The notes under the pieces are model-generated. The model was not told the DNA's origin. It saw nothing but the letters and a program-made list of their open reading frames with translations, and ran no database searches. The position numbers were made by a program, and so were the translations under genes. A DNA stretch of 64,000 bases from Sipunculus nudus. Taxonomy: Eukaryota > Annelida > Sipuncula > Golfingiida > Sipunculidae. Location of the stretch: NCBI GenBank assembly GCA_026874595.1, contig CM049320.1:12491964-12555963 (forward strand). Reading direction: 5' to 3'. Below are positions 24,624-36,159 of this stretch, in pieces. Each line of letters begins with the position of its first letter. Position 1 is the first letter of the stretch.

Positions 24624-25053
24624 AGGTACCTTATCACCTACCTTTTGAAAAAGATTTTATGTGATTTCTGGCTTCCTCTGTGGATATATTAATGATCTTA
24701 GGGAAAATATCGTTGTAAAAACTTCTTATAAGGCCTTCGTAAAGGATGTGTGAACTTGTTTATCAACAACATATTTGTAACGCAAAAATTTTTACAAAAG
24801 GGAAAAACATGTAACCTAAGATTGTAGAAAGGTCACTTGTTTCAAAACATTATTTGTGAAGCTCTGGCTTATCTATCTTGCTGCCAGATGCCCTTGTTGT
24901 ATTTGTTTTGAATATTTGAACGGGCCCCCACATATTATAAATATGTTGATATAAACAATACAGCAGCCATTGTGCAGTGATATCCACATTTTCTGGCCTA
25001 TTTTAATGAAAGCTCCAAGGGATTTCCAAGGTCAGATAGGTGATTAGGCCCCT
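24624..25053 (+). mobile_element. TTAA-flanked short element, copy 2 (430 bp)
   Basis: TTAA at 24,620-24,623 and 25,054-25,057 flank inverted ends AGGTACCTTATCACCTAC and, read inward on the other strand, AGGGGCCTAATCACCTATC. The internal sequence resembles the copy at 2,878 in reverse orientation. There is no open frame, so it is a non-autonomous (MITE-like) element. TTAA target duplication is characteristic of piggyBac-type transposition, but the AGG...CCT termini are not the usual CCC...GGG form, so the class is uncertain. Confidence 0.75.
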
Positions 25054-27228
25054 TTAATGATGGCATTTTAATAGTTCATGCTTTTTTTTCTGTGATCTTG
25101 CCAGTTTTACAAATCACTTGATATATGGAATACTGGGATATATACATATACTTTCATACCTGAAGCTTGCTTTGAATTATCACATGCTGTAAAATTGCAC
25201 AAATGATGAGCTATTTGGCATTGATCTATACTTTTTCGTACTTTTTTCAGACAATTTTTAGCTCAGCTGACTATAAGTCATCTGAGCTATAGTTGTGGTC
25301 CATTGTCCGTCGTCCGTCCGTCTGTCCGTCCGTCCGTCCGTCCGTAGATGTGGCACGTTTTGAAACCGTAAGACCTAGGAATCCAAAATTCGGCATAATG
25401 TTAGATGTCCCCAAGATCTCCTACAAAGCCGAAAAACTGGGTCTTTGCGACTCCGTTCCTTTTAGAAATTAAGGAAAAACCTCAATTTTTTATTAAAAAC
25501 CTATTTTTACACTTCAGGACTGCCTAATATCAAAACCACTCATTTGTTTTTCCTCATATTTACCATAATTATTCCTCTATATAGTTCCTATGTACATGCC
25601 AGAAATTATGTCTGTATTATGTAAATTTAAAAAGTTATGGGCCCAAACATAATGCATTGTGTAAAAAATCAGGAAAGATATTTGATCACTTAACATAAAA
25701 TATGTTAAAGCTATAAACTTTTTTTCCAGTAATATAACTTTAATTAATCAAAATTAAATTGTATACCCAAAATTAGATCAAAATCTTTTTAATTTTTTAA
25801 AATATTAACAAAAATAAAAAATTGGTACCTTAAATTTTGCCCAACTTTGACCATGGCACGTTTTTTTCCTGTTAGTACTGTGGATTTTTATTTTCACGGC
25901 ATGTCTTTTTAGCATTTTGTCTGCAAACACCAAAAATTTGAAACCAGTTGATCAAAAACTGTAGATTTTATTCAAGTTTTCAAGCACCATGTAACATATT
26001 GTTTTTACATCAAGCTATTGTCATGCAGTTTGCAAGTGCTCAGCTCCCCAGCTTCAGCTCTCAGTTCCTAAAATTTGGCATGCAATTAGATGTCTCAAAA
26101 TCCCCTACCATGCCAAGAATTTGGTCACTAGGACTTAATACCTTTGAGATATTAATGAAAAACTTCATTTTTCCATTAAAAACCCATTGTTACACTTCAA
26201 GACTGCCTAATATCAAAACCACTGATCTGACTTTAATCATATTTAATATACATATTTTTCTATACATTCTCTATGCACATGCCAGAAATGATGTCAGTAT
26301 TGCGTAATTGTTTTAAGTTATGGGCGCAAACATAATGCACTTTGTAAAAAATCAAGAAATATATTTACTCCCTTAACAAGAGGATTGCTGAAGCTAGAGA
26401 TTTTTTGTCAGGGATGTAACATTATTTAATCAAGATTCAATTGAATACCCAAAATTAGTTCTGAATTTTTCAAATTTTATAAGTTTTTAGGATAAATATA
26501 AAGTAGTACCTTGAATTTTGCCCAATTTTGACCATGGCATGTTTGTTTCCAGTGAGCACTGTTGATATAATTTTCATATCATGCACACATAAAGATTTCA
26601 GCTTTTTAGTTTAAAAAGCTGAAAGAAATTGGCCAAAAATTGTAGCTTTTATTAATGTTTTTATGAGACCATGTCAGACCTTGGCTCTCTGTAGCACCTC
26701 TTGAGTCACCTGTATGTTGACCTTGTTGAACTTTCAGCAAATTATGCATGCTTGAGGCGAGGCATAAACTGGGGCTCCAGGCAGCTTATTATATAATGGC
26801 CAGCCACAGTTGATCCAGGTGTCCAACCCAACTCATCTAGTAGTTTTAACCAACAACATAACAATAAACAATAAATTAATAAATTTTTATTGGTTTTTAA
26901 TAATAAATTAAAGAAAAATAGAAAAGGAATTTGTTAGTTGATAATAACAGGAAATTAACTTGCAGTTACCGATGATATAAGAATCTTGTATCGATGGATA
27001 GAATGTCACGTATTCAAACAAACACCATGCAGTCACCTATGGTATTTTTCAGTTCAATTTTAATGATAAAAAAGTAAATCATATTATTCATTACTAATCA
27101 TTAGGGATCATATGAAGGAAATTAATGATAGACAAAGATGCAGTTGATAATATTATTATCTAGATTCCTACTGTGTCTATAGTTAGTACATTGATGTGAG
27201 ATTAGTCCAAAATGAATATATTACATTT

Positions 27229-29333
27229 TTTTATGCCCCCGCCACAAAGTGGCCGGGGCATATAGTTTTACCCATGTCCTTCATTCCGTCATTCTGTCAT
27301 TCCGTCATTCCGTCCTTCCGTCATTCCGAAATGAAACAGTTGTACGGACTTTTTTTCACAATGCCTGCAGATATTGGCCTGATTTTTGGTGTGTGGGCAG
27401 ATATAGACCAGTTACAGATTGAGTTTGCGTTTCGTCCCGGTTGACCTACTTTTGACCGTTTTACAGCTTCTTAACTTAGAAAATTTCATGAAAAATAGAA
27501 ATATTCATGACAGATACACATGTACGGACTTTTTTTCGCAATGCCTGCAGATATTGGCCTGATTTTTGTTGTGTGAGCAGATATAGACCAGTTACAGATA
27601 GAGTTCGCATTTCGTCCTGGTTGACCTACTTTTGACCGTTTTACGGCTCCTAAACTTAGAAAATTTCATGAAAAATAGAAATATTCATGACAGATACACA
27701 TGTACGGACTTTTTTCGCAATGCCTGCAGATATTGGCCTGATTTTTGGTGTGTGAGCAGATATTGACCAGTTACAGATCGAGTTCGCGTTTCGTCCTCGT
27801 TGACCTACTTTTGACCGTTTTACAGCTCCTAAACTTAGAAAATTTCATGAAAAATAGAAATATTCATGACAGATACACATGTACGGACTTTTTTTCGCAA
27901 TGCCTGCAGATATTGGCCTGATTTTTGTTGTGTGAGCAGATATAGACCAGTTACAGATCGAGTTTGCATTTCGTTCCTGGTTGACCTACTTTTGACCGTT
28001 TTACGGCTCCTGAACATAGAAAATTTCATGAAAAATATGAAATTTCATGACAAATACACATGTACTTTTTTTTTTCTCAGTGCCTGCAGATATTGGCCTG
28101 ATATTTCGTGTGTGGACAGATATAGACCAGTTACAGCAAGTTCGCGTTTCGTCCTGGTTGACCTACTTTTGACCGTTTTACGGCTCCTGAACATAGAAAA
28201 TTTCATGAAAAATATGAAATTTCATGACAAATACACATGTACGGTTCTTTTTTTCTCAGTGCCTGCAGATATTGGCCTGATTTTTGGTGTGTGGACAGAT
28301 ATAGACCAGTTACAGATCAAGTTTGCGTTTCGTCCTGGTTGACCTACTTTTGACCGTTTTACGGCTCCTAAACTTAGAAATTTTCATGTAAAATAGAAAT
28401 ATTCATGACAGGTACACGTGTACGGACTTTTTTTCGCAATGCCTGCAGATATAGGCCTAATTTTTGGTGTGTTGGCAGATATAGACCAGTTACAGATCGA
28501 GTTCGCTTTTCGTCCCGGTTGACTTACTTTTGACTGTTTTACGGCTCCTGAACATAGAAAATTTCATGAAAAATATGAAATTTCATGACAAATACACATG
28601 TACAGACGTTTTTTCGCAATGCCTGCCGATATTGGCCTGAATTTTGGTGTGTCGGCAGATATTGACCAGTTACAGATGTAATTCACGTTTTGTCCCAGTT
28701 GACCTATTTTTGACCGTTTGACGGTGCTCTAACATAGAAAATTTCATAAAAAAGGTGCACATGTATGGACTTTATTTCGCAGTGCCTGCAGATATGGGCC
28801 TGACTTTTGGTGTGTAGGCAGATAATGACCAGTTACAGATTGAGTTCTTGTTTTGTCTCAGCTGACCTACTTTTGACCATTTGACTGCTCCTGAACATAG
28901 AAAGTTTCATGAAAATTTAAATTTTCATAACAAATGCATATGTACTGACTTTTTTTCCTCAATGCCTGCAGATACCACCCTGATTTTTTTTGTGTGGGCA
29001 GATAATGACAGTTACAGATCGAGTTTGCGTTTCATCCTGGTTGACCTACTTTTGATTGTTTTACGGATCCTAAACATAGAAAATTTCATGAAAGACAGAA
29101 ATTTTTATGGAAAATGCACATGTATGGACTTTTTTTCACAATGCCTGCACATACTGGCATGATTTTTGGTGTGTTGCTTGATAATGACCCGTTACAGATC
29201 GAGTTTGCATTTTGCCCTTGTTGACCTACTTTTGACCATACGACACCTCCTGAACTTAAAAAATTTTCCAAATTTTACAAATGTTTCTAATTTGCCCAAG
29301 GCGGGGGCATTCGTGTCGTTCCGACACATCTAG
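27229..29333 (+). mobile_element. Helentron-like element family C with 180-bp array
   Basis: Head: ATGCCCCCGCCAC and GTGGCCGGGGCAT pair around AAA, followed by CATTCCGT-type short repeats (27,278-27,330). Tail: GGCGGGGGCAT (inverse of the head), the hairpin GTGTCG-TTC-CGACAC, then ATCTAG and TTTTT. The interior is almost entirely the 180-bp array. The plan matches families A, B and D although the sequence does not. The CTAG end fits the Helitron CTRR rule. Confidence 0.82.
27341..29290 (+). repeat. 180-bp tandem array, 11 copies
   Basis: The TGTACGGACTTTTTT word starts at 27,341, 27,521, 27,701, 27,880, 28,061, 28,238, 28,419, 28,599, 28,762, 28,941 and 29,121 (with substitutions), spacing 177-181 bp except one 163-bp interval from a deletion. 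The first four copies are nearly identical; those after 28,600 are clearly diverged. Copies 5, 6 and 8 carry AAATATGAAATTTCATGAC, the others AAATAGAAATATTCATGAC. Unit length divisible by three creates false frames up to 158 codons. Confidence 0.96.
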
Positions 29334-29448
29334 TTTTTAATATAAATAAAAGCCATAAAACCAGGTACTTATGATCATTATTTAAATGTGTGAATTTTGT
29401 ATATTCTGGATTCTAACATCATTGTTTGGTGAAAACTGAATAAATACC

Positions 29449-30008
29449 AGACATGGTGCAAATACTTTGCAATTGTATTTAAACACGAATATGAATATGT
29501 ACTCCATTATAAAATTTCTTTCATAAGAATGGGAATTCAGGTAAAAATGAAAGTATATGAATACCAGTGCAAATACTTTCAAAATGTATTAATGAATGCA
29601 TTCATGAATATATTCTTTAATATTATTTTAATAATCATTTCAGTTATATTTTATTTGAAAAAATCATACAATTCTCTTATTATTTTTAATAAAAATTATA
29701 TTTGGGACAATATTTGTAATTTTGTTAATAAATAGTTAAACTCTTATATTATATGTTCTGCTTATAAGTTATATGGCCAAGTCAAAATCTGTGTGACAAT
29801 CGCACTCCATTTGTTAATAAAATAAATGAAATTAATCCTCTTTCCTGTCTCCAAAGATACTACCAAAATCATACATAAGCTAAACAACAACAACTCATAA
29901 TACAGCTTATTTTTATTACCACATAGAACCAGCATGTGACTCATTTCTAAATCATATTTTTTTATCATATATAACAGCTGAGCGCCGTGACCCATAGGTC
30001 CCTTGTTT
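29449..30008 (+). repeat. 560-bp duplicate of 35,609-36,159
   Basis: From AGACATGGTGCAAATACTTT to the B tail, the sequence is nearly the same as 35,609-36,159. It is the shared 3' part of elements B2 and B3. A minus-strand frame is open in both copies (60-77 codons), but replacement differences outnumber silent ones, so I regard it as non-coding. Confidence 0.93.
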
Positions 30009-30009
30009 A

Positions 30010-33000
30010 CTTTTTAGCGAACCTGTGAGCTTATGCGATGGTGTGGCGTCGTCCGTCTTCCGTAGTCCGTCGTCTGTACGTTAACCCATACTATCTTGAA
30101 AACGGCAAGAGGTAGCATCATGAAATTTTATGCAAAAAATTAGTCATCTAAAAAACTATATAGGATTTTGCTTATTTTTTGGCTTACTTCATTTTCTTAG
30201 ATTTTATAGGGAAAAAGCTAAAAAAGCTTTAAAAATCTTCTTCTCCAAAACTGTTCAGCCAAATTGTCCAGTATTTCACAGAAATGATTCCTGGAATAAT
30301 CTTTCTCAAGTTTGTTCGAATGATTTAAGTTCGGTGATTTTTGGCCGATTCACAGGAAGTTGAACTTAGTCATCTGTCCATAAAAGCATACTAAAATAAC
30401 AATCTCAGAAAAGGCTGGAGCTATCATCACCAAATTTTATGCCAATGTTGTTCACATGAGACATATCTGAAATTGAGGTATTGGTGGCGCCACCTGCATC
30501 GACTTTTTTGTACGGGGTCATCAGTGCCCGTATCATACTGACGGCTACAAAAAACTTCTTCTCTGAAACCATATGGCCAAATAGTTTAATATCGCACAGA
30601 AATGATCCTAGGGTAATACTTTCTGAAATTTGTTCAAATGGTCTAAGTTCAGTGACTTTTGGCTGAGTTATGGGAAGCTGAATTTAGTCATATGCTGTAA
30701 CAGCCCATTTTAGCTCAGTGGCTACAAAGATCTTCTCCTCAAAAACCACTGGGCCAAATTCTTAAATCTCACACATTAATTATCCGTAGATGTTGATAAT
30801 TCAAATTTGTTCAAATGGTTTTGGTTCTGTGATTTTTGGCTGAGTTATGGGAAGCTTAACTTAGCCATTTTGCTGTATTTTCCCATATGAGTTATAAACC
30901 TGTAAAATTTTTTTTGACTGACCCTACTGAGGCCAATTTGTTTAATATTTTACAAGAATAATCCCCTGAATAATTCTTATAATAATTGTCTTTTATGGTT
31001 CCAAAGAATGAATTTTGGCTGAATTATAAAGGTTCAATTGAGTCATTTTACCATATATGTTAGCTGTGTGAAGCAGATACACAGTTACATCTAGATACAT
31101 CTAGACTGGCACCAGTTTATCAGCATTTATTACATCATGCCTCTAGACATTTAGATTTCAGGTTATCTATGGTTAATATTGACAAGAATGTTTTTTAAAA
31201 GCTTTTAAAAAATGTGGATTTATGATTTTTAGATATTCCTCATGCCAGGCAATGTTTACAATCACAGCTATACAGCTCTCTGTGGGTATATAAAGACGGC
31301 TGTACATGGATTATAAATAATTGGTATCCATAGTCAAATTAATTCAAGATTTTGCCATCAGTGAGATGTATCTGTATTACAATTTTGCATTCAATATGCA
31401 TCTGTATTAATTTTTTGTGAACCTGTGAACTAATGCGATGGTGTGGTGGCGTTTGTCTTCTGTACGTTTACCCATACTATTTTGAAAATGATTGGAGCTA
31501 GCATCATGAAATTTAATGCAAAAAATTAGCCATCTGAAAATTTTCTTAAATTTATAGAGAAAAAGCTAAAAAAAACCTTTAAAAATCTTCTCCTCCAAAA
31601 CACTCAAGCCAAATTGTTCAATATTTCACAGAATTAATCTTTTATACCATCTCCCTCAATTTTGTACAGGAAGTTGAACTTAGTCATCTGTCCAAAAAAG
31701 CATACTAAAATGACAGTCTCAGAAACAGCCAGAGCTATCAATACCAAATTTTTTGCCAGTGTTGGTCACATGAGTCATATATGAAATTCAGGTATTGGTG
31801 GCACCACCTGAATTGACCTATTTTTGTACGGGGGTCATTGGTCATCTGTACATTAATCCATAATTTCTCAGGAATAGCAGGAGCTACCATTCCCAGATTT
31901 TATGCAATAATCTGTCACATATCAAATTTTGTGGGATTCAGCTTATTTTTTGCTATCTGCATTTACTTAGATTTTATAAGGAAAAAGCTGACAATATTTT
32001 AAAAGTCGTCTTCTTGTAGACGGTCCAGCCAAATTGTTAAATATTTTACATAAATGATCCCAGAGGCAAGCCCTCTCAAGTTTGTTCAAATGGTTTGCAT
32101 TTGATGAATTTTAGTGGAGTTACACAAATTTGAACAGTCATTCGGCCAAGTAAGCATACTGACATAGTACTCTCAGAAATGACAGGAGCTAGCATTACCA
32201 GGTATTGTGCAAATGTTGGTCACATGACTCATATTTGAAGTTGTAGATTTAGTGGTGCCACCTACATTGACCTGTTTTTATGGGCAAAAAAACTCATAAT
32301 TTTAGCCTCTTTCAGCTTAATGATGAAACTGTCAAGTTGAATTGTTCAATTTTTCAAAAGAATTATCCTAGGACATGGTTCTTTCAATCATATCAGAATA
32401 TACTGAGTTTGTTGATTTTTGGTTGAGTTGTGAAAAGCTTAAGTTGGTCTTATGGCCATTATTATGTCTTTTTCAAACTGAGGACTGCAATAGTGTTCTT
32501 CTACAAAATTATTATTTCAATTATATCTTCTGTAACATTGCACAAAAATTATTCTTAGGTGGCCTTTGTTCAAGTTTACTAGAATGATTTTGGCAGAACT
32601 ATTGTACCTTTAACAATGAAAGTACTGCATCTTTTATTATTCTAGATATTTGATAAAAAGTTTATGAATATGTCGGCTTGAAAAAAGAAATTTTAACCAA
32701 AGTCTTTCAGTATGTGTAAACAGATATACCAACAGGCCAAGATTGAATCTGTATCTTTAAATAGGATGAGAAACTGCCAACTGTTTCAGATTTGGGAACA
32801 GATCAAGAGTTCATTCAGTGCAGCCAGATATAGGTCAAGAGTTCAATCAGTGCAGCCAAGCACATGGCATGTGATCACCTCATGGGTGACATGTGAACAC
32901 CTCATGGGCACCATGTGATCACTTCATGGGTGTCAAGCCCCTCAGGGCAGGGCCCCTGCATGAGCTTATGCAATGGTTTGGCTACTATTTCAGATTTGGC

Positions 33001-33745
33001 AACAGGCTAGAGGTCAGTCTGGATCTATTTATAGCTTTGGCAGACTGGCAACTGTATCAGATGAGGCAACAGGTCAAGAGTTCACTCAGTGCAGCCAGGT
33101 ATGGGTCAGGAGTTTACTCAGTGCAGTAGCTGCATTCTATTTATAGCTTTGGCAGACTGCCAACTGTGTCAGATTATGCAACAGGTCAAGAGTTCACTCA
33201 GTGCAGCCAGGTACAGGTCAAAAGTTCACTCAGTCTAGCCAGGTGCAGGTCATGAGTTCACTCAGTGCAGTAGTCTGAGCAAGCAATTTGTCACAGTTCA
33301 CTCAGGGCAACAGCCTTTCTCACCTAAGCCTGGTCAGCCCCATGCATCAGACTCAAGTTATGTTGGATGTATTGGCCTAATATTTTGACCTGTCTATGTG
33401 TCTTTGATGGCTTTCTCGCTCACAAGACAGGTGTTGCCACCTACCATGACTTTTGCACACATTTTTCTCAGGAGGGGTTTGATATATCAGTCTGAAATTG
33501 GGCTTATGTAAATATCTCTGATAGCTTCATTGTATACAAGACTGGTGGTGCCAGCTACAATCTTTTTAGTGTTGTGTGCACCTATGCCAGAATTTCAGCA
33601 GTGATGTTTGTGTAATTGTTTCTTATTCAAAATGTTTAGTACTTGCATAGTTCATATACATGAAAAGTAATGGTCCAGCATTGAAGCATTATACCTGGTG
33701 TATTTCCCAATGCACAGGTTCACATTAGGCCTGTAGGCCTTGTTT
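30010..33745 (+). mobile_element. Helentron-like family A, copy A2 (composite, three heads, one tail)
   Basis: Head 1 at 30,011 (TTTTTAGCGAACCTGTGAGC), head 2 at 31,411 (TTTTTTGTGAACCTGTGAAC then TAATGCGATGG), and a worn head 3 near 32,955 (TGCATGAGCTTATGCAATGG). The only tail is at 33,712-33,745: TGCACAGGTTCACATT, AGGCC-TGTA-GGCCT, TGTTT. The interior repeats a ~170-190-bp module (cttctccaaaac...ccaaattgtt...ttgttcaaatggtt...gatttttggctgagttatgggaagc) at about 30,240, 30,550, 30,735, 30,910, 31,590, 32,010 and 32,330. No coding capacity. Likely successive insertions or incomplete end recognition. Confidence 0.7.
32806..33310 (+). repeat. 32-bp minisatellite within A2, plus a ~23-bp triplet
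   Basis: GGTCAAGAGTTCACTCAGTG followed by CAGCCAGGTACA recurs about eight times in clusters, itself within a 113-bp unit beginning CTATTTATAGCTTTGGCAG (33,024 and 33,137). At 32,868-32,937 a unit like CATGTGATCACCTCATGGGTG occurs three times. Confidence 0.85.
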
Positions 33746-33908
33746 CATGTAATATTTTATACTTTTTTTCATTACACCCAGAGTGGCAGCACTGCATGTA
33801 CCATCATGTTGGGGAAGGCCTCCATGATTCAAACATTGCATTATACATCATGTACCATATACTGTGGTTGGCTTTATATTTGCGAGGTTGAAATTTCATG
33901 ATTTCTTC

Positions 33909-36159
33909 ATTTTTAGCTCAGCTGACTGTAAGTCATCTGAGCTATAGTCGTGGTCCTTTGTCCGTTGTCCGTTAGTCCGGCCGTTAACAGGGCACGTTTT
34001 AAAACCGTTGGATCTATGAATCCATAATTCTGCATACCATTAGATGTCCCCAAAATCTCCTACCATACCGAAAATTGGGTCATTAGAACTTCGTTCCTTC
34101 GAGATATTAAGGAAAAACCTCCATTTTCCATAATAAAGCAATTGTTACACTTCAAGTCTGCCTAATATCAAAACCACTGATCTGTTTTTGATCATATTTA
34201 GTATTCATATTTTTCCATATATTTCCTATGCACATACCAAAAATTAGGTCAGTATTGGGTATTATTTTGAAGTTATAGGCCCAAATATAATGCAATTTTT
34301 TAAAAATCAGGAAATATATTTGCTCACTTAACATGAGAATTGCTGAAGCTGAAGACTTTTTTTCAGGAATATAACTTTATTAATCAAGATTCAATTGTTT
34401 GCCCAAAATTAGATCTGAATTTTGCAAATTTTTCAAGTTATTAGCATAAATAAAAAATTAATACCTTAAATTTTGTCCAACTTTGGCAGTGGCAAGTTTT
34501 TTCCCTGTAAGCACTGTTGATTTAATTTTCACAGCATATATACATAAGGATTTAATCTTTTAAAATCTGAAATTTCAAAGAAATTGTTTGAAAAGAGTAG
34601 CTTTTATTCAAGTTTTCATACACCATGTCAAGTGTTGTTTATATCTGGCCCACCTAGTAGTACAGCCTTCACTTGCATTATGTAACCCACCCCAGGCAGC
34701 TTGCCTTGACCCAGCTTGGCCACTACTAGCAGGCTTCTCCTCTGCCCTGCACTCAACCCCCCCCCCCCCCCCAGCTGGTGCATAAACTAGATGAATGTTA
34801 TAATTTTCTGTATTTTATTTTATTCTTGGACATGCTACATTTTAGATTTTGGATTGTACCACCAGGGTTACAATGATTAAAGTGCACATTTAATTGTGTC
34901 CACAAAGTGATGTATTGCTATGAAAGTATGGATGTTCATCAGATAAGTAATGCTTTACTTCAGAAGAGTAAAACTTCACCAGGTGTGAAATTGACTATTA
35001 ATTCCAGTTATTAATTATAGCTTAGATTGTAATTAGCATAATGATATTGTTTGTCCCTCATTCAACCAACAGTGTGTATACGTTATTTGAAAAGATGTTT
35101 TTATTTTATCAAATTTACTGAATCTTTTATTTTATTTCGGTGAATAAAATTAAGCTTGTCCTGAAAACTCCAATGTGCAAAACTTTTCAATAGGAATTCA
35201 AGGAATAATTTTGTAGATGCCATGTTGTGGCATTATTTTCTTTTACATTCAGTTTAAACATTTGATTTAAAAATAATAAAATATATGTGTATGCATAATA
35301 TGACCCAATGTGAGCTACAATCTCGAAATATAATGATTGCAACTTAGAATTCTAATATTTTAACTTATATTTTCACTTTTATATTACAAATTTATAACAC
35401 TTGTAAATAAAAAAAATGAATCAGATAAAAACTATTCATGAAAAAAGTGGATATGCTAAAAAAATAGGCTTATATATAAACATAAATGCATTATTCCTTT
35501 AAAAGTGAAATGAAGGTATTAGTCCGTTCTGTCCACTTGCCTGTCCATCTGTAAATTTTTCATATGCATCACAGTATCTCAAAACTTTTACTGTTTTTCT
35601 TCATGATAAGACATGGTGCAAATACTTTGCAAATGTATATGAATATGAATATGAATATGTACTCCATTATAAAATTTCTTGCATAAAAATGGGAATTCAG
35701 GTAAAAATGAAAGTATTTGAATACCAGTGCAAATACTTTCAAAATGTATTCATGAATGCATATATTCTATAATATTATTTTATTAATTAGTTCAGTTATA
35801 TTTTATTAAAAAAATTATATGATTCTCTTATTATTTTTAATAAATATTATATTGGCACAACATTTGTTATTAAATTTAAATAAATAGTTAAACTCTTTTA
35901 TTTTATCTGCTGCTTATAAGTTATATGGCCAGGTCAAAATCTGTGTGACAATAGCACTCCATTTGTTAATAAAATAAATGAAATCAATCCTCTTCCCTGT
36001 CTCCAAAAATACTATCAAAATCATACATAAGCTAAACACCAACAACTCATAATAAAGCTTATATTTATTACCACACAAAACCAGCATATGCCTCTTTCCC
36101 AAATCATATTTTTTATAATATATAACAGCTGAGCGCCGTGACCCATGGGTCCCTTGTTA
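33909..36159 (+). mobile_element. Helentron-like element family B, copy B3
   Basis: Head arms AGCTCAGCTGAC / GTCATCTGAGCT with GTAA in the loop, followed by a reduced gtccgttgtccgttagtccgg tract. One body module (33,990-34,640). Tail CAGCTGAGC (36,126-36,134) and perfect GACCCATGGGTC, then CCTTGTT. The interval 34,790-35,600 has no counterpart in B2. A poly-C run lies at 34,757-34,772. Only about 165 bp separate it from the tail of A2. Confidence 0.8.
34757..34772. repeat. (C)16 homopolymer
   Basis: Sixteen consecutive C residues inside B3. Confidence 0.97.

Larger units (their letters stand above)
25256..30009 (+). mobile_element. Helentron-like element family B, copy B2 (with nested C)
   Basis: Full B head (arms AGCTCAGCTGAC / GTCATCTGAGCT) and a (GTCC)n tract at 25,305-25,346. 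The body module starting 'agatgtggcacgttttgaaaccgt' is followed by a second diverged copy from about 26,050. The tail is CAGCTGAGC at 29,975-29,983 and GACCCATAGGTC (one change from the perfect palindrome), then CCTTGTTTA. Element C (27,229-29,333) sits inside it. The last 560 bp are nearly identical to the end of B3. The tail is followed within about two bases by the head of A2. Assigning 26,700-27,228 to B2 is inference from position. Confidence 0.7.

Noticed and set aside
27866-28342. 158-codon plus-strand frame, longest in the window
   Set aside because: Lies wholly inside the 180-bp array; openness follows from a unit length divisible by three.
29762-29995. Minus-strand frame conserved between the tails of B2 and B3 (also 35,914-36,102)
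   Set aside because: By eye, replacement differences (about five or six) exceed silent ones (about three) between copies, and the region is the 3' part of a non-coding repeat.
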